DNA from: Galaxea fascicularis | Lineage: Eukaryota; Cnidaria; Anthozoa; Scleractinia; Euphylliidae | Assembly: GCA_948470475.1 (NCBI GenBank) | Contig: OX419337.1 | Coordinates: 33,374,484-33,438,483 of the forward strand | Length of the DNA stretch: 64,000 bases | Direction: 5' to 3' | In this document: one piece after another, positions 59,048 through 64,000 of the stretch | Position numbering within the stretch: position 1 is the stretch's first letter | How the letters are laid out: every line of letters begins with the position of its first letter | Made by a program: the position numbers and the translations under genes | The notes under the pieces: model-generated | The model's database searches: none | What the model saw: only the letters and a program-made list of their open reading frames with translations | What the model was told of the DNA's origin: nothing

Positions 59048-62000
59048 TCACAAAATAATGGGTTTAATGACCAAACACAATCGCTCTGCACGTGCGTTTT
59101 ACAGTTTTGTACATTTCGTTGCCGTCCTCTACAAAACCAAACAACAACGGCAAATCACCAAATTTTAGGTTTTCTTGAGAACGTGAGCTCAAGTGAGCGC
59201 ATGACGGTAAATTTCTGTTTCTTTTTTCTTACTTAAACGCCGTTCCTAGAAATTTAGACACTACATAATTCCTCAGCATTTTCCTTGTTGAACAAATTGA
59301 GATAATCGCGAAAGAGCCAGAAAATAGAGAAGTAGTATTTTAATATGACATTTTTGTTGCCGTCGCCGTCGTCGCTGCTAAATCTCCTTATTTGCATCTC
59401 AGTGACGTGGTCTTGGATTGAAAGTGAGACTGGGGGTGAATTTGTTTCGTTTTGCTTTGTACATGTGCAGAAGTATCTAAGTTGCTCTGTGTGCTTGTGT
59501 AAGGATAATTTCAGGAACTCCTCGTATCGAACATTTTACAACGTAACAAAATATTCCACCGGGTTTGGTTTTGGCTCTTTTGATCCCAGACCGCCGACCG
59601 GTTGGCTCAGTTGGTAGAGTTCCGGACTACCGTGCGGGAAGTCGTGGGTTCAAGCCCCGGCCGGACCAACACTCAGGGTCTTTAAATGACTGAGGAGAAA
59701 GTGCTTCCTTTGCAATGACATCTGTAAACGGTTAGACTTTCTAGTCTTCTCGGATAAGGACAAAAAAAATGGAGATCCCGGTCCTGGATGTATTTCCTCA
59801 ATGCTTATAATCATAAACATAAACACAAACAGTCTTTTGCAAACTAGCCTGTTGAAAACTGTTCTGTTGTCAGCGTATCTATAGCGTCAATTACTTGTTG
59901 AAAGATCCTGATGTTCCACTTTTGACTGCATAACGTTTGTCTGTAGGTACTTGACATGAAAAAGATGACGCTCCATAAGAGGGTTGGTCTTTTCCATGTT
60001 GATGTCACTGGGTTTCAAACAGATTGTCTTCCATTTCCTGAGAAAGTTCTTGAAGCTGTTGGCAGACATCTTCCTGTTATTGCTGCCAAGAGAAACGATG
60101 TGCTTTTAAATGTCATTAAGGTATACTATCGCTTTTTGTTATAATCGCATATTGGTAACAGGAATGAAGTTGTTGCCTCTTGGAAAATGAAACCAGCGTG
60201 CATTTTCTTTTTTACCCATTGAGAAGTGTACGGGAACATAAGGGGTCTGTTTTTAATAAAACCAGCTATCAGGCTTAACAGCAGCTTATTCATGAACGTT
60301 TCCAGTTTGAAGGGCCAAGGTTTGAATCACGTCTTGACGAAACTTGATATTTTTCGTTAATTCAGTATGAATGAGTTGAATGTGCAGTATGAAAGTTTGG
60401 AAGGCTGCAATTGCTCCTACGTACTTAAAAATGAAAGGGTTCTGGGAATTGTGGTACACGAGAAAGTGTCCCTACGTTATTTCGTTTACTCAGGTAATTT
60501 TGTATGGATATAATTCACTGGGTGTAAACCCAAAGAAGGTGTTGTCATAAAAGAAACATTTGCCACTTCTCTTCTGTAGCATGCTTCAAGAAAACTTGAC
60601 AAAATGCCGGAAACTGTGGAAGCCTTTGTGGAACATTTAATCTTCCTCTCACGCATGGCAAATGAGATATCATCCTTGGAACATGAGTACAACATCGTAA
60701 CACGCATGTACAGCATTGCACGTAACTTTGAAATGACAATCTCAGCGGAGGAGTTGGCTCTTTATCAGACACTGATGCCTAGCTTTCAACATCTTAAGGT
60801 ATGATTCAATGCCAACAGTCAATACCAGCGGAGAAATTAGCTTTCGCATACCATGAAATTTTATAAAGAATTGTATGGCTATACATTCTCAGCTGTTCTT
60901 TGTAAAATCTTGAGATTTTAAACGTATATTTCTCAAATTTTCCATGAGTGTTAAGTTTCTTGAAAGCATTCAATTTGTGATGAGCATAAGCCATTTATCT
61001 CAAGCAAGTTTTGTGGTTTATGCTAATGAAGTGAATCGTGTAAACAAAGATTCTTGTATACCCTTCTCCGCATTGCAGCCACTCAACAATTGCCATGTTC
61101 TGTCATATTACAGTCAACCATTTTGTACTGTGAAGCAAAGAAAGACGAAAACATCTTACGATACAGCAGAGCCCTGGATGACCTGATTGGAACAGTACGT
61201 CGGGAACTTGTGGTCATAAAGAACAAAGTGTGTTCCCCTGCCTTACTGGATGCCGACAACATACCTCAAGTGGCGACCGAGAAATTGAAGCTTTTGAAGG
61301 AGGACCTGACAAACTTGTCCACCAAGGCTCGCAATTATGCCACCTACCAGGAACGTTTTGGAAGTTCCATGTCGGCTTCGCTTCAGAAGAAGGCTATCAA
61401 TGAGTAAGTAACGATATTGGAGCGGTTTTTAATTGAGCGTCGGAAGAAATTCGCGTTTTCTTTGGTCATGATTTTCGTCGCTCTATGATTGATTAACAAA
61501 ACTCGCGCCACTTTCTCAGCCAATGAGAAGCAAGACCAAAACCAGTTGCAAATTGCACGCGTGTATTTTCCCGCGCCTGGTGCTGGTTGCATGTACCGTA
61601 AATCCTCTATTAAGCCCCCCGGGGGGCTTATTTTTGTTTCAAGCACTTTTGAGGGGAGCTTAATTAATTTAGCGAAACACCTCACCTGTAGCAAAAATAC
61701 CGTGGTATGAGACAGAGTAGACTTACGCATTGTACAACTAAAGTCACTGTCAGAAGTATTTAATTCACTTGTGGGAGCCTAAAAGTAACAAAAACAAAAT
61801 TTTTACTCTTCAAAAATGCGCTTTCGGCCTCATGTTCTTCGGTAATTTTTTTTAAATTCCAGCCTGAATAAATCATAACTTATCAGTCCACGTTAATCGT
61901 TAATTTTTTTGTGAAGAATAAGGATTGGGGGACGGGGAGGGAGGGGGGCTTAATAGAGAGGGGGGAGGGGACTTATTAACTTTCCTTTTCTGAAAAGGGG

Positions 62001-63876
62001 GGCTTATTAGAGAGGGGGGGGGCTTAATAGAGGATTTACGGTAATTACTTCCAATTCTGATTGGTTCACTGAGCTGTCTGCCTCTCGTGTGATTGGTCAG
62101 AGTAATTCCTTTGGGTTTGGTTAATTGAATACCACACTGATGGACTGTTCTTGTTTTTCATCAGTATGAAATACTTTGCTACATTGAAGATCAATGTATT
62201 TGATCCCTGCAAGCAATTTCCTTTCTTCCCATGAACGGCGTGCATCATCAAGTGCTGTCGTTGTAAGGGAAGCTTGACCACTGGTCGCATTTACGTTTTA
62301 CAGGGGTAAAAGGCCTTCAAAATCCATTTCCGTATGCCTTTCCCGTTCTTGTAAGTCGAAGACGTTCATCTTATCAATTAAGGAGCTACGTTTTGGCGAT
62401 TTTCACGATTATTTTTATGGTCCAATTAATTCTAAGAGCCCTCATGTACCTTTCTTCAACGCCAAAATGCTCTTGGAATATTCAAAGATATATATCAAAC
62501 TGAATTCTCAAAGGAAAACACAATCGTTATTTCCTTTCCCTAGGACACAAGAAAAAGTGTGGAGAAAGTTGACCCAAGTTTCGGTCCACGCCATCCTTAG
62601 TCAGAGAGGCTTACGTAAAGTTTTAGTGAACTAGTAAATTAATCAAACCACTGTTTTGAGGTTTTCTTTTTCCTTTTAAAAGTGTGTGTTGACGTCTCTG
62701 TCAACGTTTAAAGTAACGTTAACAATTCATAACATAGACCCTTTAAATACTCTTCAAACTCCTGTGGGTGTGGAGTCCCTATGCTCCGGCCAGAGCGAAG
62801 AGAATTAAGCTAAGCTAATATAAGCTAAGCTAACTCCTATGGGTCTGTTCCTTCTTAGGGGAGGGGTCCTCAAACAGACAGGCCATTCTAGTCCCCAGGC
62901 TGCATCTCTACAGACGGAGGTAACCGAGGTTGAAAAGGACTTGACACTAAGGTGCCTTTTATGGGAGTCCCTGCAGGAGTGGCAAGGTTTAGTAGACCAG
63001 TGGGAGGCCACTCCATTTGAGACCCTAAAGATCGATGATGTGCAACAAAATGTCACCAGGTTTATCCAGACGGTATTCCTGTTGGAAAAAGGTAGTTGTT
63101 TTGTTAATCTGCGTTTTGCTTTCTTGTGCCCTTTTTATGGTCCGCTGCACTCCAAATTTTGAATTACGCGAGGTTCTATCGCCCGTGTAGAAGTCCACAA
63201 AGATTACATTCGTGTCACAGTTTCGCGGTTGTGGCCTTTTGGGGACTTTCTGGGCATTCTTGTGCATGCACGTTTTTACAGCAGTGTTTCATATTCAGTA
63301 AGTAATTAGTAAGGTTTCTAATGAACTACATGGCAACCTGACCTTCTTCGTACATGAACAGCATCGTACAACGAACAGAACAGTAGCAAGGTCTGATTAG
63401 TTGAACTCACAGACGATTTCAGGAACGTTGTAGAGAGGGTTCGCACACGTGACCAACAGCCGTATCGGTTTGTTGAATCGAATGAAAGATTTTGCATAAA
63501 AATAGAGTTAAATTGCCGGTAGACTGGCTTACTCCTGTAGTGTGGCAACTGTTCCTTGTTTTTGCTCCTCCGGCAACTCTAAGTGTCAGCTCACGAAAAA
63601 CTTTGAGCTCTCGATGTAAGAACTTATCTTAAAAAGACCTTATCTTTGTCTTTACAATTTGTCACGGTTAACCCTTGTTACGGCAGTCGCTAAGCTGTAT
63701 ACACCCAATAAGGTCGTCCTGCAGAGCTCAAACAGTTGAAAGTGACTCTTATTAATTGCTTTGTTACGGCAATCACTAAGCTGTACAATGATCAAATTTA
63801 TTTCAGGTTTGCCACCCAAGAAGGTCGTCCCAAGGCTCAAACAAAACTTGACGCTTATTAATTACCTTCATTGCAG
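41317..63876 (+). CDS. Axonemal dynein heavy chain, N-terminal tail (DNAH6/DNAH14-like), continues past the window
   Basis: Exons by splice site and frame: 41317-41586, 43487-43819, 44460-44951, 45855-45958, 48294-48356, 49602-49869, 53238-53414, 53714-53869, 54414-54619, 57281-57565, 58252-58374, 59947-60120, 60580-60798, 61114-61403, 62892-63091, 63807-63876. Phases match at every junction except 49869/53238 (0 to 1), where an exon is missing or exon 7 starts instead at 53273. About 1,140 residues are visible, all from the tail that binds intermediate chains and dimerises; linker, AAA+ ring and stalk lie to the right. Recognised pieces: NPYDL then YFTITASAV (exon 3); RLWKGYTCWKNNVRFQKT across exons 4-5; FTLKEFEEAQ (exon 6); LTRFIRMIDLLI (exon 7); LRCLLWESLQEW (exon 15); GLPPKKVVPRLK (exon 16). 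These match by eye the tails of DNAH6/DNAH14-type chains. First two exons are poorly conserved. Exon 16 end is the least certain. Confidence 0.82.
42153..42254. mobile_element. About 100-bp MITE in dynein intron 1
   Basis: Inverted ends TCCCTACATTAATAATAT / ATATTAATGTAGGGA. Confidence 0.55.
43237..43440. mobile_element. MITE, AACCCTTT family, in dynein intron 1
   Basis: Starts TTAACCCTTTAGACTTTAAG and ends GATCTTAGGGTTTAAAGG; its interior (GCTTTATAAAACAG, ACACAAGATGAATTTG) recurs at 55771-56352. It ends about 45 bases before dynein exon 2. Confidence 0.65.
44990..45156. mobile_element. Foldback MITE, copy 1 (dynein intron 3)
   Basis: Arms AATAGGTCATATTCGTATTC ... and inverse, both with GGATCTAGCATGAAGTGGAG. 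A second copy is at 56803-56960. Confidence 0.8.
45253..45360. repeat. Foldback palindrome, 45-bp arms
   Basis: TTTTTTAACCTAGGTTGA arm and its inverse around TGAA; arms also share CCTAACCCTAATTA. Non-coding, dynein intron 3. Confidence 0.75.
47410..47863. mobile_element. MITE with AGTGCATCATGGGTAATCA ends (dynein intron 4)
   Basis: Left AGTGCATCATGGGTAATCA and right TGATTACCCATCATGCACTTT are inverse; further inward the arms share CAAGGYTTGTRTGGAA. No coding frame. Confidence 0.65.
48185..48266. repeat. Foldback beside dynein exon 5
   Basis: CGTTTCGCCTACACGTCGATTCG and a near inverse copy (CGAATCGACGTATATAGGCG) lie 28 bases upstream of exon 5, close to where its branch point must be. Confidence 0.6.
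48921..49304. mobile_element. MITE with CAGGGCTCAAAATAA ends
   Basis: Exact 15-bp inverted ends, flanked by CATAA at 48916-48920 and 49305-49309. Interior contains repeated TGACCGGTCA-like motifs. In dynein intron 5. Confidence 0.75.
49474..49579. mobile_element. Foldback MITE just upstream of dynein exon 6
   Basis: Arms of about 40 bp starting GTCAGTATGTGGACAACTAC and inverse, with CTCTCCTAAACC inside. Ends 22 bases before exon 6. Confidence 0.7.
49884..50336. mobile_element. TTAA-flanked MITE with CACGAGGGAGC ends
   Basis: TTAAGGCCGGTACACACGAG left and the inverse of TTAAAGGTCGGTACACACGAG right. Inside are many copies of GGAGCAAGCTCCCTCG-like units, plus a perfect CATATCAAACTGGTTTGATATG palindrome. 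TTAA flanks are typical of piggyBac-type insertions. Confidence 0.7.
50734..51163. mobile_element. MITE with AAGGCCGGTTTAAACG ends
   Basis: TTAAGGCCGGTTTAAACGTTTTCAAC left; inverse of TAAAGGCCCGTTTAAAAGGTTTCAAC right. Interior packed with TTGAACA/TGTTGAA words. Its outer bases resemble those of the element 400 bp to the left. Confidence 0.65.
51164..53237. other. Rest of dynein intron 6
   Basis: No exon recognised although one is expected by homology. Contains the palindrome at 52286-52436; short frames such as 52585-52818 show no domain. Confidence 0.45.
52286..52436. mobile_element. Foldback MITE with CGTTCATCGAGATATGAAG arms
   Basis: Arms of about 48 bp (also sharing GGAAGTTTGGAGAGCAC) flank a core containing GCTCGAGGCGTAGCCGAGAG, itself partly palindromic. 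Confidence 0.75.
53433..53692. repeat. GATAAC/GATAGC hexanucleotide satellite filling dynein intron 7
   Basis: About 40 head-to-tail copies of GATAAC, GATAGC, GGTAAC and close variants occupy nearly all of the 299-bp intron between exons 7 and 8. All frames are largely stop-free; reading through in the exon 7 frame gives an I/T/A/V-rich stretch that stops at 53729-53731. Confidence 0.9.
53987..54265. mobile_element. MITE with GGCCCCAG ends carrying a nested foldback
   Basis: Outer ends GGCCCCAG / CTGGGGCC. Within it, arms ATTCGCCTTTGTCACACGG and its inverse (about 54060-54225, around 75 bp each) form a near-perfect hairpin. The hairpin is bracketed by ATCTGCTGGAT (54041-54051) and ATCCGCTGGAT (54224-54234). 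In dynein intron 8. Confidence 0.65.
54897..55288. mobile_element. MITE with GAGTTCTAAAGTG..GACGTCAC ends
   Basis: Inverted ends GAGTTCTAAAGTGATGACGTCAC / GTGACGTCACACTTTAGAACTC; inner inverted tracts GCATCCCATACAAAT and ATTTGTATGGGGTAG. In dynein intron 9. Confidence 0.7.
55355..55474 (+). pseudogene. Short transposon-like coding remnant
   Basis: A 39-codon frame starting MAEDLEDILPDWVNEAVEK, followed in another frame by a KKKEKTRFF-type tail. No family is named with confidence; its position between MITEs suggests a leftover transposon fragment. Confidence 0.25.
55550..55718. mobile_element. Foldback MITE with 44-bp arms
   Basis: CAAATAGATTCCATGTTGCC ... and exact inverse near 55678-55718, sharing CGTGCGTCTGTTCAGTAATA. 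The frames it opens are by-products. Confidence 0.8.
55771..56352. mobile_element. MITE, AACCCTTT family, interrupted by an insertion
   Basis: Left half (TTTGACCCTCCAAAGCC, GCTTTATAAAACAG) and right end (GTTTGATCTTAGAGTATAA) match 43237-43440, but about 370 extra bases, including a U1-like sequence, separate them. Confidence 0.55.
55954..56117 (-). ncRNA. U1 snRNA-like sequence, probably a pseudogene
   Basis: On the minus strand it begins ATACTTACCT, the 5' splice-site recognition sequence that starts U1. A stem-loop resembling U1 stem-loop I follows (CCCATGAACCACGAGGTGGG, compare the CATGATCACGAAGGTGG core known in animals), then at about 160 nt scale a GCACAACTACGCATGC and CGCAGCGAT region reminiscent of stem-loop III. 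An octamer-like ATGCAAAT lies upstream (about 56200). A clear Sm site and stem-loop IV are missing, and base 11 differs from the usual CTGG. Judged by eye only. Confidence 0.35.
56803..56960. mobile_element. Foldback MITE, copy 2 (dynein intron 9)
   Basis: Arms CAATAGACAATATTCGTATTC and inverse, sharing GGATCTAGCATGAAGTGGAG with the copy at 44990-45156. Confidence 0.8.
56965..57175. repeat. Interspersed repeat with CCAATCA words, uninterrupted copy
   Basis: Contains CAATTACTCTGACCAATCAC, GCTCAGTGAACCAATCA, GCAACCAGCGC, and CATTGGCTGAGAAAGTGGCGCG. The same blocks occur inverted at 61490-62120, where another MITE splits them. Confidence 0.65.
57603..57968. mobile_element. MITE with TACCTGCCAACT ends (dynein intron 10)
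   Basis: TACCTGCCAACTTTTT left and GAGAGTTGGCAGGTA right; interior includes repeated GGCGTGAGA words. 366 bp, starting 38 bases after the exon 10 donor. Confidence 0.7.
58735..58775 (+). mobile_element. tRNA-SINE head fragment
   Basis: GCGGTTTGGCGCAGTGGTGG followed by GCGCTCGCCTTCCACCAAT, the A-box half of the SINE also seen at 38724. Confidence 0.45.
58999..59391. mobile_element. MITE with GGCAAC/GGCGAC-rich ends (dynein intron 11)
   Basis: Left TTAGGGAGCCTTAGCAACGG followed by tandem CAACGG hexamers, right inverse of ATAAGGAGATTTAGCAGCGA with GACGGC hexamers. Similar single ends occur at about 47985 and 54340. Confidence 0.65.
59590..59770 (+). mobile_element. Full-length tRNA-derived SINE (dynein intron 11)
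   Basis: tRNA-like head with A box TGGCTCAGTTGG (59603-59614) and B box GGTTCAAGCC (59647-59656), then a body (ACTGAGGAGAAAGTGC, GACTTTCTAGTCTTCTCGGA) ending GATAAGGAC and an A-rich tail. Confidence 0.75.
61490..62120. repeat. Inverted copy of the CCAATCA-rich repeat, split by a MITE
   Basis: Left part 61490-61593 and right part 62044-62120 are the reverse complement of blocks at 56965-57175; the sequence between is the TA-flanked MITE. Confidence 0.65.
61594..62043. mobile_element. TA-flanked MITE with CCGTAAATCCTCTATTAAGCC ends
   Basis: Exact 27-bp inverted ends including the flanking TA (TACCGTAAATCCTCTATTAAG...). Interior has several GGGGGGCTTAATAGAG-like repeats. The TA duplication suggests the Tc1/mariner superfamily. 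In dynein intron 14. Confidence 0.8.
63680..63775 (+). pseudogene. Degenerate duplicate of dynein exon 16
   Basis: GGCAGTCGCTAAGCTGTA ... AAGGTCGTCCTGCAGAGCTCAAAC ... CTCTTATTAATTGC parallels GGCAATCACTAAGCTGTA ... AAGGTCGTCCCAAGGCTCAAAC ... CGCTTATTAATTAC at 63764-63866. The upstream copy lacks the acceptor and GGTTTGCCA start, so it cannot be spliced in the same way. Confidence 0.6.
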
Positions 63877-64000
63877 GTCATAACACTTTGGGACACTTGA
63901 CAAACATGAGCGAAAACTAGAAAATTTCACTACTTACACTTCTACCTTTATAACAGAAACGAATGTTGTTCTTTTATTGCATCCTTTAGAACCCCCCTCC

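Noticed and set aside
1..64000. A previously undescribed defence or gene-cluster system
   Set aside because: The window is an ordinary animal locus with TRIM, WAC and dynein genes plus transposons; I saw no co-oriented unknown gene cluster.

Overview
The window is animal nuclear DNA. It has spliced genes with GT-AG introns, long AT-rich introns, an intact Ty3/gypsy LTR retrotransposon, tRNA-derived SINEs and a dense population of small terminal-inverted-repeat (TIR) elements (MITEs). Animal-only or animal-typical genes (WAC adaptor, axonemal dynein heavy chain, expanded TRIM-NHL genes) together with the style of the MITEs and SINEs suggest a cnidarian, most likely an anthozoan such as a stony coral. 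That taxonomic call is inference.

Layout. (1) 1-8.5 kb: a minus-strand cluster of intronless TRIM-filamin-NHL genes. One copy is complete (5880-8138). One runs off the left edge and has lost exactly its filamin domain in frame (1-1227). A third, decayed copy lies between them (2674-3600). (2) 9.2-16.0 kb: a complete, apparently young Ty3/gypsy element with near-identical 1.0-kb LTRs, a 5-bp target duplication and one uninterrupted polyprotein frame. Its pol order is protease-integrase-RT-RNase H, so integrase comes before RT, as in the Gmr1 group. (3) 16-22.2 kb: gene-poor sequence with foldback elements, retrotransposon debris and tRNA-SINE copies. (4) 22.7-37.7 kb, minus strand: the WAC gene (WW domain adaptor with coiled coil). 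I could assemble it as 13 coding exons with consistent phases, 647 codons in total. (5) 37.7-41.2 kb: the intergenic gap between divergently oriented genes, filled with nested MITEs. (6) 41.3 kb to the right edge, plus strand: the first 16 recognisable exons of an axonemal dynein heavy chain (N-terminal tail only), continuing beyond the window.

The two spliced genes have unrelated roles: WAC in chromatin, transcription and autophagy, and dynein in ciliary motility. The TRIM cluster fits the lineage-specific tandem expansion common for this family. The strongest points for follow-up are the integrase-first gypsy element, the clean filamin-domain loss in one TRIM paralogue, a dynein intron made almost entirely of GATAAC/GATAGC hexamers, a U1-snRNA-like sequence inside a MITE copy, and several nested insertions whose empty site can be read in this same window.
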